Source of the DNA: Prevotella melaninogenica
GTDB taxonomy: Bacteria; Bacteroidota; Bacteroidia; Bacteroidales; Bacteroidaceae
Direction: 5' to 3'
NCBI RefSeq assembly: GCF_013267595.1
Contig: NZ_CP054010.1
Coordinates: 62,001-126,000, forward strand
Length of the DNA: 64,000 nucleotides
The translations under genes and the position numbers were made by a program. Positions within the stretch are counted from its first letter, which is position 1. The number at the start of each line of letters is the position of its first letter. Under the pieces are notes generated by a model. It was given only the letters and a program-made list of their open reading frames with translations, searched no databases and was not told where the DNA came from. Shown piece after piece: positions 1 through 8,541 of this stretch.

Positions 1-2823
1 GAAGTGAAAAGCATTCTGAGGCTTAAAGTTACGATTGAAGTTTACGACAGTTCCTTTTAGTATCTCAATGGCTTCTCGTTTCTGATTAATGGTACCTCTC
101 AGCTGACTTATTAGCTGTAGACAGTCTAAATGTGTAGACTTTACCTTATTGTCAGCGAGATAATCGTTGGATACTAAGTGTTCATTTTCTATAACTTGAT
201 GATATTGATTTAGCCCATCTCGTCTATGAGCGAGGTCTTTTTGTATCGCTCTCTGTTGGTCTTCAAATGCTTGCTTCTTCTTTTCTATGCGTATTCGTTT
301 GTCTTCGTAGCGTTGTTGCAACATAATAAGTCGCTGCCCAATCTCCTTTATATTGTTTCTAATATCAACTTCTTTGGAGAAGAGAGTTTCCACCGCATCT
401 TCGTATTTGATTACGTCATTGCGGTCTGTTTCTATCTGTTGAAGTAGCTTGTTAAGTTCATCAAGTGCTTTGCGATATTCGTTCAATAGTTTGATATCTA
501 CTCCCTTACCTTCAAGCTCAGCTTTTTGTTGCTTGTCAAGTTGAGCTTTTTGATTTTCAAACTCCTGATTATGCAATTCAGATTCAGTCTTTTGTTGCTC
601 TTGAAACGCATGTAGTTCATTATTAAGTGCCTTTACAGACCTATTGAACGCTGCATCAAGTTCCTTCAAGTCCTTTTCGTTCTTAGCATCATTCTTGGCT
701 TGTCTTTCTTTCTCAGCTTCAACTTTAAGAGTGGCATCATTGAATGCACGCATACGTAACTCTTGTTCGCTTGAGATTATTTCCTGCTCTTCCATCTCTA
801 ATTTATGCCGTTGGTTCTGCAGGTTCTGTCTCTTTGTAGGTATTTGTTCAGCCTCCACTCTTAACTGAGTAGCCTCTTGACGTAATGGTTTAAGTAGGTT
901 ACCATACTTCTTACCGAGTTTAGATATTTCCTCTTGAAGGGTTACTGGTAGTTGTGATAACTGTCTATTCAATAGCTGAAGTTGGCTCTCTAAATTTTTC
1001 TTCTTTGTCCTATACTCATCAGGGGTACGATGGGTAGGCTCAATATTTTCCAAGTTGAGCTTTACTCCAAATAGATTGTCTGTGTTATTATCTAATGTTG
1101 GTTCAAGTCCTTGGGCATAGAGTATTCGTTCTTCATCTACAACTTTTCCAATCGTATCTTCCCACCCTTCAGCGTTCTCACACAACCAATGATACAGTGA
1201 ATCATCTAAATGTGACAGCAAGTCGTTGATTCTTGCAATCTCATTACGGCATATTGCGCGCTCGTTCTCCAATCGTTTTTGTTCCTGCAAAGAGGCTTGT
1301 TTCAATTCAGCCTCTTTCATTTCGAATTCGTTAGTCAGCTTTTCTATTTGAACCCTAACAGTTGTCTGCTGTGCCTTATTAGCCTTTTCATTGGTATCTA
1401 ATTGCAGCAGCTGCTCCTTTACCAGCTTGATATCATTCTCTTTAGGGTGCCATTGACGTAGTTCTTTAACTCTACTGTCAGCTCTATACTGTTCAGCAGT
1501 AAGACTGTGAAGACGTTCTTTGGATTCGAGTGACCAAGCACGATACGCATTCATAACCAGGTTTCTGTTCTTAGAGCGTTCTTCTTCATAGCGATTACGT
1601 TCTTGTTGTAGCTCTGTTTGCTTTGTATATAAACTCTCTCTCTGCCTATTGATAAATGCTTGATGAGCATTTTCAAGTTTCGCTTTGGCGATATTATACT
1701 TCTCTGCTATTGAAGCATTCGTTTTGAGTAAATCATCCAATAGCATTTTTTTCTCATCCGCCTCATACTTTAATGACTTCTCACGAGCGTTAAGAGCAAC
1801 CTTTTCTTTTATATTGATAGCATCAAAATACTTTCGTTTCTCAGCTATCTCTTTCAGTTTACTATTCTTCCCACCAAGGTCTTGATTGAGTGAGTCTTTT
1901 TCTTTGTCATAGTCTGCTTTAAGTTCCTTCTGACGTTTACTCTCTTTCTCAATATTGTTTCTTACATCTAAAAGTTTACTTTCTAATAGTGGTATTTGTT
2001 GTTCATCGTCCGCTACAACGTAGTTCAACATGTGCCATACATCAAGTAGTTGCTGATCAAACGCAACAATCTTACGCCCCTGTTCAGCTATTTTCAGTGC
2101 CTGCTGGCGTACGGGATAAATTCCGTCACGTGTCTGTCGGAACCAACAGTCTATTTCATCGTATTCCCTTTCAAAGTCTGTTACCAGTCTTCTGTACGTT
2201 TGTAAATCAATAGGGTGGTCTTCGTCAGCCATTGACTGGATGATAGTATTCTTCACAAAGTCAGCATCCAACTTCGTGTTAAGGAATACATTTTGAATAC
2301 TTCGGGGTATATTTTGATAGTGAGAACTCTGTACTAAGGCATAGCGAGTAAACTTGTGGTCGTGTGTGTTACCAAAGATAATGTCCTTAAACATTACCCC
2401 AGAGTCGATTCTTGCTGACACACTCACATTCTTATCAATACGTTCACGTATCTTGACCCAGTCACTCAACACCTGTTTATCATTATCAATGAGCCACTCC
2501 CTTTGGTATGGTGCATCAATAAACCGCCAAGAAGCACGTCCTTGGTATCGGTTGACTAATATGGTATATGCTCCATTATCACGCATTACCTCATAGAGGA
2601 TATGCGAATTAGATTGGCGGAAATAGAACTCATCAAACGACTTCTGGCCTTGTTGAATACCCAACTTATGCTTGTCGGCATTGTAGAAGAATAGTAGTGC
2701 TCTTAGTACTGTACTCTTTCCTACACCCTGCGTTCCAGTGAAATGCACGTTACCATCTACTGATATTTCTGCGTATGGAATATTCGCACTATTGATAAAT
2801 ATGATTCTATTCAGGTATTTCAT
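1..2823 (-). CDS. SMC/MukB-like coiled-coil ATPase of a Wadjet/MksBEF-type condensin (partial, C-terminus off window)
   Basis: The frame is open from ATG 2823 to the left edge, giving 941 codons without a stop. A P-loop sits at residues about 30-38 (GTQGVGKST), preceded by a short beta-rich start (MKYLNRIIFINSANIPYAEI). From roughly residue 200 onward the protein is almost entirely Lys/Glu/Gln-rich heptad-like sequence, as expected of a long coiled-coil arm. The second ATPase half (signature motif and Walker B) should lie beyond position 1. It overlaps the upstream MukE/JetB-like gene by 17 nt. Architecture and neighbours resemble JetC/MksB/MukB, the DNA-loop-extruding motor of anti-plasmid condensins. 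The P-loop differs from the usual GxNGxGKS form, so a related SbcC/Rad50-type ATPase is possible. The start is chosen because it is the only ATG just upstream of the P-loop. Confidence 0.75.
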   Translation of the reverse strand, partial: MKYLNRIIFINSANIPYAEISVDGNVHFTGTQGVGKSTVLRALLFFYNADKHKLGIQQGQKSFDEFYFRQSNSHILYEVMRDNGAYTILVNRYQGRASWRFIDAPYQREWLIDNDKQVLSDWVKIRERIDKNVSVSARIDSGVMFKDIIFGNTHDHKFTRYALVQSSHYQNIPRSIQNVFLNTKLDADFVKNTIIQSMADEDHPIDLQTYRRLVTDFEREYDEIDCWFRQTRDGIYPVRQQALKIAEQGRKIVAFDQQLLDVWHMLNYVVADDEQQIPLLESKLLDVRNNIEKESKRQKELKADYDKEKDSLNQDLGGKNSKLKEIAEKRKYFDAINIKEKVALNAREKSLKYEADEKKMLLDDLLKTNASIAEKYNIAKAKLENAHQAFINRQRESLYTKQTELQQERNRYEEERSKNRNLVMNAYRAWSLESKERLHSLTAEQYRADSRVKELRQWHPKENDIKLVKEQLLQLDTNEKANKAQQTTVRVQIEKLTNEFEMKEAELKQASLQEQKRLENERAICRNEIARINDLLSHLDDSLYHWLCENAEGWEDTIGKVVDEERILYAQGLEPTLDNNTDNLFGVKLNLENIEPTHRTPDEYRTKKKNLESQLQLLNRQLSQLPVTLQEEISKLGKKYGNLLKPLRQEATQLRVEAEQIPTKRQNLQNQRHKLEMEEQEIISSEQELRMRAFNDATLKVEAEKERQAKNDAKNEKDLKELDAAFNRSVKALNNELHAFQEQQKTESELHNQEFENQKAQLDKQQKAELEGKGVDIKLLNEYRKALDELNKLLQQIETDRNDVIKYEDAVETLFSKEVDIRNNIKEIGQRLIMLQQRYEDKRIRIEKKKQAFEDQQRAIQKDLAHRRDGLNQYHQVIENEHLVSNDYLADNKVKSTHLDCLQLISQLRGTINQKREAIEILKGTVVNFNRNFKPQNAFHF

Positions 2824-3382
2824 CTTCGTTAGCTATTTGAATCATGTTAACCATTTCCTCAGCATAACGGAATGCAGAGGTTATCTTAAAAGTCTCATCT
2901 TGAATATTGACACATTCAGCAAAGCCCATGTTTTGCATCTCTTGGAGTAGCTTGTTTACTATCTCTTGATTTGAGCCTGCGCCATACTTTTTAAACAAGT
3001 GGTTGGCTTTCTCCTTCAATTCAATATCCAAACTGATTTGTTCTATCAGATGTCCTTTACGAAATTGATAGCCTGCAGAGAATGCTTGGTTATAGCATTT
3101 AAGGAAGTCAAGATAATCAAGCCACTTAGAGAAACTCTCTAACTTCTGTTCTATAGCTTGTTTCCCTTCCCCTATACGAGAGAAGTAGAAGTAACCATTG
3201 CCTTGTTCTAATTGTAGACCAACTTCTTTAAAGTAGTCTGCATAATCTTCAAAGTTCTCTTCTAAGTCATCGTATAGATGGCGGATAGAGTTGTCTGAAC
3301 TGTCAACAGAGAGGAATTCTCCGCGGATTAATCGTTCATATATTCGTTGAGTGTTATTTCGCATAGATGATTGGATATTCAA
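2807..3382 (-). CDS. MukE/JetB-like condensin accessory subunit
   Basis: This 191-residue acidic, mostly helical protein has no signal peptide or membrane segment. A segment at about residues 55-70 (EQGNGYFYFSR) resembles the compact winged-helix wing seen in DUF4194/MukE-type subunits, and a second helical domain follows. Its place between the kleisin-like genes and the SMC-like ATPase matches JetA-JetB-JetC or MksF-MksE-MksB order. It starts inside the end of the preceding gene (29-nt overlap) and ends inside the ATPase start (17-nt overlap), so the genes are translationally coupled. A second in-frame ATG at 3364 is an alternative start that would reduce the first overlap to 11 nt. Assignment rests on context and general fold impression, not on a diagnostic motif. 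Confidence 0.6.
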   Translation of the reverse strand: MNIQSSMRNNTQRIYERLIRGEFLSVDSSDNSIRHLYDDLEENFEDYADYFKEVGLQLEQGNGYFYFSRIGEGKQAIEQKLESFSKWLDYLDFLKCYNQAFSAGYQFRKGHLIEQISLDIELKEKANHLFKKYGAGSNQEIVNKLLQEMQNMGFAECVNIQDETFKITSAFRYAEEMVNMIQIANEDEIPE

Positions 3383-3746
3383 TGTTTTGGTAAGTTGCGT
3401 ATTCTCCTGTCATTTTACATTCATCGGGGTGTAGGATGACAAGTTGACAAAAGAGGGTTGCATGATCTTCTATTTCACGTTTTGTCGTGTAGTTGTATCT
3501 GAGGATAAATTCAAAGAGATTGTAGCTTGAGGCAGCAAAGGCATTCCACACTTCAGTAGGATCAATCTCTTTCAGAAGTTGTACTTGCTCTTGTAAGTCT
3601 TCCTTTGTAAGTGGCTCTGCCTCTGTTCGTGACGTCTTTTGTATACCATTACGTTCTGCTATTCTCCTTAAAACCTTTGCTATCTCATCATTCTCTCTTA
3701 ATGCCTCCAATGAAAGACGAATCTTACTATATTGCCGAGACTCCAT
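3354..3746 (-). CDS. kleisin-like subunit, C-terminal part (follows an in-frame TGA)
   Basis: This 130-residue reading frame begins with ATG immediately after the TGA that ends the preceding gene, in the same frame. The two together would make one protein of about 398 residues, the scale of a MukF/JetA kleisin. The C-terminal part ends in a compact hydrophobic strand (IEYPIIYAK), compatible with a kleisin C-terminal winged-helix domain that would contact the ATPase head. No Shine-Dalgarno-like sequence is seen, but Bacteroidetes often lack one and TGA-ATG is a classic reinitiation arrangement. It could be a genuine separate subunit, a product of stop-codon read-through or reinitiation, or the distal fragment of a gene broken by a nonsense mutation. 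Confidence 0.55.
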   Translation of the reverse strand: MESRQYSKIRLSLEALRENDEIAKVLRRIAERNGIQKTSRTEAEPLTKEDLQEQVQLLKEIDPTEVWNAFAASSYNLFEFILRYNYTTKREIEDHATLFCQLVILHPDECKMTGEYATYQNIEYPIIYAK

Positions 3747-4553
3747 TCATAGTGGATTGTTATCTTCTAATACTTGTGTAATATTAGTTTCTGTCTTGAT
3801 GAGAACTTGGTCTTTCAGATACTTTAATTTGCGTATCTTTTTGTAAAGCTGGTTCTGTTGGTCTATTTGATTGATATAGACAATAATCTGTCTGTCTATC
3901 TCCATCAGTGCATGATAGGCTTCAACGAAATCGTGTCTTACATTGCTACAGGTCTTAGCCATGTGTGGGTCATTGGCGATAATGAAGAAAGCTTGCTCGT
4001 TGTCCATTAGTTTCTCACATTCACGTATCATTGAGCGTATGCTATGACTTTTCTCATCAAGATTCTGTAGTTTCGTTTTCTTGTTGAGATAGTTGGGTTC
4101 TTGCTTATAGGTGTTATCCATGTTTCGTTTCAAGTCCACCACATTTTTCAACGTCCTAAAGCCTGTCTTCTTCAAGAGTTGGCGTACACTATCTTGGTAG
4201 CCAGCCTTCCGATTTACGTTTGTCTCTTGTAGGAAATAAGTGATATGCTCCTTTAGTGTGTTGATACATTCCTGCACACTTAACACACTTATTTCCTCAT
4301 TCACGTTTAGTACCTCCTCGAAGAAATTAAGATAGTCGCTTTCTATTTCAAGAGAATTGCCAGTTTCTACTACTACACCATAGTCAATGAGCCTACTTAG
4401 TCGGCTCTCGTTTTCGCCGACCAACTCCAGTGCTATAGCTTTGGGGAACTTTATCAGCTTTCGCTTTTCAAACATCTCACTCAGTAGTTTTTGTTCGCGT
4501 GAGAGTGTTTTAGTAAGCTCTTCTATTGTTCTAAAGTGTGACAGTATGTCCAT
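3747..4553 (-). CDS. kleisin-like (MukF/JetA-type) subunit, N-terminal part, first gene of condensin operon
   Basis: This 268-residue protein has no signal peptide. The N-terminal 80 residues alternate helices with a short beta hairpin (LIDYGVVVETGNSLEI), compatible with a winged helix. Residues about 85-260 are long amphipathic helices, as in MukF/JetA middle regions. The last residues (ITQVLEDNNPL) lead directly into TGA-ATG and the following frame, with no natural domain end. It is first in a tightly overlapping operon with MukE-like and SMC-like genes. Upstream a weak promoter candidate lies near 4708-4715 on the minus strand. Family membership is inferred from context, size when joined to the next gene, and helical pattern. 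Confidence 0.55.
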   Translation of the reverse strand: MDILSHFRTIEELTKTLSREQKLLSEMFEKRKLIKFPKAIALELVGENESRLSRLIDYGVVVETGNSLEIESDYLNFFEEVLNVNEEISVLSVQECINTLKEHITYFLQETNVNRKAGYQDSVRQLLKKTGFRTLKNVVDLKRNMDNTYKQEPNYLNKKTKLQNLDEKSHSIRSMIRECEKLMDNEQAFFIIANDPHMAKTCSNVRHDFVEAYHALMEIDRQIIVYINQIDQQNQLYKKIRKLKYLKDQVLIKTETNITQVLEDNNPL

Positions 4554-4707
4554 GTGCTTGTTTTATATATCAAGAGTATGATAGTCTTTGACTTTATTAT
4601 TGAATAAGGTGGAATTTAGCAAGAATTCTTAATACATAAGTTTTGTATGGATAAGAATTTGTTTGCTATCTGACCAGCATCTTATACTTTAGGTATTAAA
4701 ACAGATA

Positions 4708-4715
4708 CAAATATA
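4708..4715 (-). promoter_or_regulatory. weak candidate -7 box for the condensin operon
   Basis: Read on the minus strand the sequence is TATATTTG, matching TAnnTTTG. A -33 element at the usual 19-21 nt spacing is not obvious (TTG is about 15 nt away). The leader would be about 150 nt. Confidence 0.3.
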
Positions 4716-4858
4716 ATAATTACTTTTGAACAATGTTGCTAATTCTTGATGAAATCTGAGTAACTTATGGTAAACACACCATGTACATATCTTTTTATCG
4801 GTATATTCGTGTGAAATAGATAGTAATAGACGAACTTATATACATCTTTCTCTTATTG

Positions 4859-4923
4859 TGCGGGTGCTCCGCACATGTGGTGCGGAGGCTTAGCACTATG
4901 CGTGCGGATGCTTAACACCATAC
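4859..4923. repeat. dispersed repeat family A, copy 1
   Basis: It consists of short modules of the form GTGCGGAGGCTTAGCAC / GTGCGGATGCTTAACACC together with inverted CCGCAC pieces. Related copies occur at 13551-13604, 34979-35055, 39451-39513, 51586-51664 and 59781-59837, all between genes. Confidence 0.7.
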
Positions 4924-5076
4924 AAGTTTATGGTAAGGATAAAGGTAACTTATCGTCAAGAAGTATACAAAAGTTATCTGATTGGCATAAGTCTCTTTGT
5001 GATTAGGAAGACGTAAGCGTATGATAAATAGCATTTTATATAGTTTAGTTTCTTCTTTCTGTTTAATTAGGTTGTA

Positions 5077-5116
5077 TTAAAAAAACGCACTTAATCACAA
5101 ACGTAACTAAGTGCGG
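5077..5116 (-). terminator. intrinsic terminator of the 5163 lipoprotein gene
   Basis: On the minus strand an 8-bp GC-containing stem (CGCACTTA / TAAGTGCG) with a 14-nt loop is followed by a run of seven T residues. It lies about 50 nt past the stop of the lipoprotein gene. Confidence 0.7.
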
Positions 5117-5162
5117 ATATGGATTTGTTTTTCTTTTGATTATCTGTCAGTGATAATCAATA

Positions 5163-5954
5163 TTACTTTAACTTCTTACTCATTCTTCCGTCAGGTGTCA
5201 CTCTCAGTTCGATAACGTATGTTGTGGCGGCATCAGGGATTCCGATAATAACATAATAGTAGAGTGCTTTGGCATCAGCATGCGTGAAATACATCTTACG
5301 TAGGATGCTACCAGAGAGGAAAGTCTTAGGGATAAGCGACTGGAACTCCTGCTTACGGAAGTCATGTGCAAAGACAGGAGTACCATGATTGTACAATCGT
5401 AGTGACGCAACATTATCAAGATAGATGTTGTCAACTTCTACTCCATTATCATTATAAGTCGATTTAACCACTTTGTCGGAGGTTGTTTGTACATGAACTT
5501 TACTTTGGAAATAACCTAAGTCTGTACGGATAACGGTATCTTGTGATTGCTCCAAGAAGGTGTTCATAGCGTAAACATGATAGTTAAAGGCTGAATAGAG
5601 TGCTTTATCATTACTCTTTATCAACTTTACTTCATCACCATTTTGGTTGGCAAATTTCAGTAGGTGAGCAGCTTGTTTTTCTATTTTATAGCCATGAATG
5701 CTTTGACCTTGCAGGTAGATAGTGTCTTGATAAATCCAGAAGCGTACAGGCATACTGGCTGAATCAGGGTAGAAAATACTGTCTCCCTTAACCAACATGG
5801 CAGGATCACTGTTCTCACCATTGGTCCATAAGCCCTGTAACATCTCTTTTGCTTGCTTATCTTCGTGTTGCTGTTGAAAATCAGTTCCACGATTCTTGCA
5901 AGCCGTTAAAAGAACCAGTAACGTTAATATGCAGACAAATAACTTCTGTTTCAT
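5163..5954 (-). CDS. lipoprotein of unknown function (DUF4738-like)
   Basis: A 263-residue protein with a type II signal peptide: MKQKLF, a hydrophobic stretch, then a lipobox ending LTAC at about residue 18. It is therefore a lipid-anchored envelope protein. The start at 5954 is preferred because it places the signal peptide at the N-terminus; an upstream in-frame GTG/ATG-type extension to 6023 would put 23 odd residues before it. The mature part is beta-rich and has a lipocalin-like beginning (GLWTNGENSDPAMLVKGDSI), followed by a domain resembling the Bacteroidetes DUF4738 family; that family call is from memory. It stands alone with its own terminator at 5077-5116. No catalytic residues are recognised. 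Confidence 0.7.
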   Translation of the reverse strand: MKQKLFVCILTLLVLLTACKNRGTDFQQQHEDKQAKEMLQGLWTNGENSDPAMLVKGDSIFYPDSASMPVRFWIYQDTIYLQGQSIHGYKIEKQAAHLLKFANQNGDEVKLIKSNDKALYSAFNYHVYAMNTFLEQSQDTVIRTDLGYFQSKVHVQTTSDKVVKSTYNDNGVEVDNIYLDNVASLRLYNHGTPVFAHDFRKQEFQSLIPKTFLSGSILRKMYFTHADAKALYYYVIIGIPDAATTYVIELRVTPDGRMSKKLK

Positions 5955-6057
5955 CTTTACTGATACATAGTAGAACGCTCCGATTGTACGTTCGTAAATA
6001 AATTTGTTATGTCGGACGCACAATCACTGCGCCCGATATTGTAAATGATTTTGGTGT

Positions 6058-6612
6058 TTATTCAAATACTTTAGCGTCCTTCAAAGACAGTCCCTTGTTA
6101 AGGTCTTTGTCTGAAAGTATGACATCTTTTGCATCGATAGGCCACTTAACAGCTACCGTTTCATCATTCCAACGAAGGCTTGCTTCAGTCTGTGGAGAGT
6201 AAACATTATCCACCTTATAAGTAAAGATGGCCTCATCAGAAAGAACGAGGAAGCCATGTGCAAAGCCACGTGGTACGAAGAACTGACGCTTGTTCTTGTC
6301 AGACAGTTCAACCATAACATACTTTCCGAATGTAGGTGAGCTCTTGCGAAGGTCAACAGCTACATCAACTACCTTACCTTTGATGACACGCACTAACTTA
6401 GCCTGTGCGGTATCGCCCTCTTGGTAATGTAATCCACGCAGAACACCATAGCTTGATTTAGACTCGTTGTCCTGTATGAAATCAACATGATAACCAACGT
6501 TTTTGTCGAATTCAGACTGTTTGAAGGATTCAAAGAAATAACCTCTATCGTCATTAAACACCTTAGGTTCAATAATCCAAACGCCATCAATTTCTGTCTT
6601 GATAAACTCCAT
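6058..6612 (-). CDS. rfbC: dTDP-4-dehydrorhamnose 3,5-epimerase
   Basis: A 184-residue cytosolic cupin enzyme that epimerises dTDP-4-keto-6-deoxyglucose at C3 and C5, the third step of dTDP-L-rhamnose synthesis for surface polysaccharide. The family hallmarks are all visible: DDRGYFFE near residue 21, the catalytic-His segment VLRGLHYQ (His62), VVDVAVDLRKSSPTFGK, and FVPRGFAHGFLVLSD. Length is normal for RfbC/RmlC. It is solitary here: rfbA, rfbB and rfbD are not in the window. A minus-strand -7 box (TATCTTTG) lies at 6636-6643, only 23 nt upstream of the start codon. Confidence 0.95.
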   Translation of the reverse strand: MEFIKTEIDGVWIIEPKVFNDDRGYFFESFKQSEFDKNVGYHVDFIQDNESKSSYGVLRGLHYQEGDTAQAKLVRVIKGKVVDVAVDLRKSSPTFGKYVMVELSDKNKRQFFVPRGFAHGFLVLSDEAIFTYKVDNVYSPQTEASLRWNDETVAVKWPIDAKDVILSDKDLNKGLSLKDAKVFE

Positions 6613-6635
6613 AGCTTTATTTTTAGTTCTTATTG

Positions 6636-6643
6636 CAAAGATA
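6636..6643 (-). promoter_or_regulatory. -7 box for rfbC
   Basis: Minus-strand TATCTTTG, an exact TAnnTTTG match, 23 nt upstream of the rfbC start. The -33 element is weak. Confidence 0.5.
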
Positions 6644-6714
6644 AGAAGTTTTATCGATTATCGGAAGGATTATTCCCTTTTTCATTATTCAAATAAGAAT
6701 TTAACGTTGGGGAC

Positions 6715-6745
6715 TTGCCACTTCCAAATAAAATACTTAATTTTG
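6715..6745 (+). promoter_or_regulatory. promoter for HU-CCDC81/SPOR gene
   Basis: A -33 TTG at 6715-6717 and a -7 TAATTTTG at 6738-6745 are separated by 20 nt. The GTG start at 6751 is only 5 nt past the box, so the mRNA may be leaderless. Confidence 0.55.
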
Positions 6746-6750
6746 CAAGC

Positions 6751-7746
6751 GTGATAAAACTTGACCGACATATAGAGATACTTCTGTTGGAGAATGATTG
6801 TGTCATTGTCCCAGGCTTAGGTGGCTTTGTTGCCCATCATGTTTCAGCAAGATATGATGAGCAGGATGGCTTGTTTCTGCCACCTTATCGCACACTCGGC
6901 TTTAATGCACAGCTGCGAATGAACGACTCTTTGTTGGTACAATCTTATGTTGATGCCTATGAATTAAGCTATCCTGAGGCTTTAGCACAGATAGAAAAAG
7001 AGGTTGATGAGATTTATCAAGCATTAGATGAGGAAGGATTATTTGAACTGAATGACCTTGGAAGTCTATCAAGAAATAGTGAAGGTAATTTAGAGTTTGA
7101 ACCTTTTGAAAGTGGTATTCTTACGCCATTGTATTATGGTTTGAGTAGCTTTAACTTCACTAAGTTTGTTGCTGAGAAGCAGTCTGCACCTACAACGATT
7201 GAGGTTAAGACACAGAAGCAGGGTGTTGTCTTTGTTGATGACTCAGATACTGCGAATAAACGTCTTAGTATCAGTATGCGTGCAGTGCGCAATGTAGCTG
7301 CTGCAGCAGTCTTCCTTACTGCGGTCTTCCTTGTAGCTTTCCCTGGCTCTAACCGTCAAGGTGCAAATGATAAACAGCAAATAAAGAGCGGAGTTCTTTA
7401 TAATATCTTCGATTCTGACGATACGTCAAATGCTTCTCAGCAACTAAATACATTAACGCCTACCAATCAAGTGTCAGGTGTTAAGCTGCAGCAGACAACT
7501 CCTACTATTACTTCTCATTATTGGGCAATCGTTATGGCAAGCCATGTAACAGAAAGTAATGCACGTGCTTTTGTACATAAATTGCAAAAGAGTGGACTTT
7601 CTGATGCGCGTGTCTATGAAGGAGCTGAAAGCATAAAGGTTCTTTATGGCTATTTCTCAAGTCAAAAGGAAGCTTATGAAAAGATGAAGTTTATCAATAA
7701 AACTACAGATTTTAAGGAAGCTTGGGTGATAGAAATCGGAAAGTAA
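6751..7746 (+). CDS. HU-CCDC81 domain and SPOR domain membrane protein
   Basis: A 331-residue protein if it starts at GTG 6751. That start gives (M)IKLDRHIEILLLENDCVIVPG, matching how Bacteroidetes HU-CCDC81 proteins usually begin. A TTG at 6715 would add 12 residues but lies in the -33 box. Residues about 1-135 are the paired HU-like CCDC81 domains. A hydrophobic segment near residue 190 (NVAAAAVFLTAVFLVAFPG) is a single membrane span. The C-terminal about 75 residues (HYWAIVMASHVTESNARAFV) form a SPOR domain, a family that binds denuded glycan strands of septal peptidoglycan. The topology suggests a cytoplasmic HU-like part and a periplasmic SPOR part, linking nucleoid or cytoskeleton to the cell wall (inference). 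Confidence 0.85.
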   Translation: MIKLDRHIEILLLENDCVIVPGLGGFVAHHVSARYDEQDGLFLPPYRTLGFNAQLRMNDSLLVQSYVDAYELSYPEALAQIEKEVDEIYQALDEEGLFELNDLGSLSRNSEGNLEFEPFESGILTPLYYGLSSFNFTKFVAEKQSAPTTIEVKTQKQGVVFVDDSDTANKRLSISMRAVRNVAAAAVFLTAVFLVAFPGSNRQGANDKQQIKSGVLYNIFDSDDTSNASQQLNTLTPTNQVSGVKLQQTTPTITSHYWAIVMASHVTESNARAFVHKLQKSGLSDARVYEGAESIKVLYGYFSSQKEAYEKMKFINKTTDFKEAWVIEIGK

Positions 7747-7876
7747 GATAGGCTCACATACAATGAAAGGGTAGGGCAGATATATTTTTCTTTCACATAG
7801 AATCCAATACAATAAAGTTTAGAGAGAAGGCTTTTCATTGCTTATTTATGTTTAGCCTTGTATGTTTCTCCATGAG

Positions 7877-7915
7877 AGCCTCTTTATCCTCTTCTGAGGT
7901 GAGGGGCATTTTTAT
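7877..7915 (+). terminator. possible terminator after SPOR gene
   Basis: An imperfect hairpin between GCCTC and GAGGGGC arms is followed by ATTTTTATT. Pairing is interrupted, so it is only a candidate. Confidence 0.35.
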
Positions 7916-7935
7916 TAAAATTACTTTTATTATAT

Positions 7936-8475
7936 ATGAAGCGTGTAAGATGTCCGAAGTGTGATAACTTCATAACTTTTGATGAAACAAAATATAAGTC
8001 GGGACAACGTCTTGTTTTCCAGTGTCCTCAGTGTAGTAAGGAGTTTGGAATCCGTATAGGAGTTTCTAAACTTCGTAAGACACAAAAAGAGGAAAACGAT
8101 GCTTCAGTAGATGAAGAAGCAGAGAACAAGTATGGCTCTCTTCACGTGATTGAAAACGTCTTTCATTTCCGCCAAGTGATTCCTCTACAGATGGGTGAAA
8201 ATGTCATCGGACGTTATATGAAGGGAAATCCAATTAACTGTCCGATTGAAACGGTTGACCCAAGTGTTGACATGACGCACTGCTCTATTACTGTTAGTAA
8301 GAATAAGCATGGTAAATTGCAATATGTGTTGCGTGATGGTCCTTCTTATACAGGTACGTTTGTTGACAATGTGATTCTTGGCGACCGTGAACGTCGTGTT
8401 ATTGAAGGCGGTACGCTCTTTACGATTGGTGCCACAAGTATTATTCTTCATACTCCAGATGAAGATAAGTCGTGA
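7936..8475 (+). CDS. zinc-ribbon and FHA domain protein
   Basis: A 179-residue soluble protein. The N-terminus has a two-CxxC zinc ribbon of the MJ0042 type (RCPKCDNFITF at residues 4-14 and FQCPQCSKEFGI at about 28-39). A charged linker leads to an FHA domain at about residues 75-175, with the family pattern GRYMKG, a serine/histidine segment (DMTHCSITV), and a terminal beta strand (FTIGATSIIL). FHA domains bind phosphothreonine peptides, so the protein is probably an adaptor in Ser/Thr kinase signalling or in secretion; no kinase or phosphatase is nearby to name a partner. The short intergenic stretch before it contains only a weak hairpin, so it may be co-transcribed with the SPOR gene. 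Confidence 0.85.
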   Translation: MKRVRCPKCDNFITFDETKYKSGQRLVFQCPQCSKEFGIRIGVSKLRKTQKEENDASVDEEAENKYGSLHVIENVFHFRQVIPLQMGENVIGRYMKGNPINCPIETVDPSVDMTHCSITVSKNKHGKLQYVLRDGPSYTGTFVDNVILGDRERRVIEGGTLFTIGATSIILHTPDEDKS

Positions 8476-8541
8476 AAATACTTTACAACAGTTAGGGCGA
8501 TTTACTCTTAAAAGCCTAAGAATGTACGTCTTTTTGTCGAC

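Larger units (their letters stand above)
4554..5162. other. intergenic region upstream of the condensin operon
   Basis: This AT-rich region has no convincing gene. It holds a possible minus-strand -7 box (TATATTTG read on the minus strand, at 4708-4715), a copy of dispersed repeat family A at 4859-4923, and a terminator hairpin at 5077-5116 for the lipoprotein gene to its right. Nothing else was recognised. Confidence 0.6.

Noticed and set aside
644..2596. Plus-strand frames within the first 2.6 kb
   Set aside because: They are antisense to the uninterrupted SMC-like ATPase frame, whose P-loop and coiled-coil sequence are convincing.
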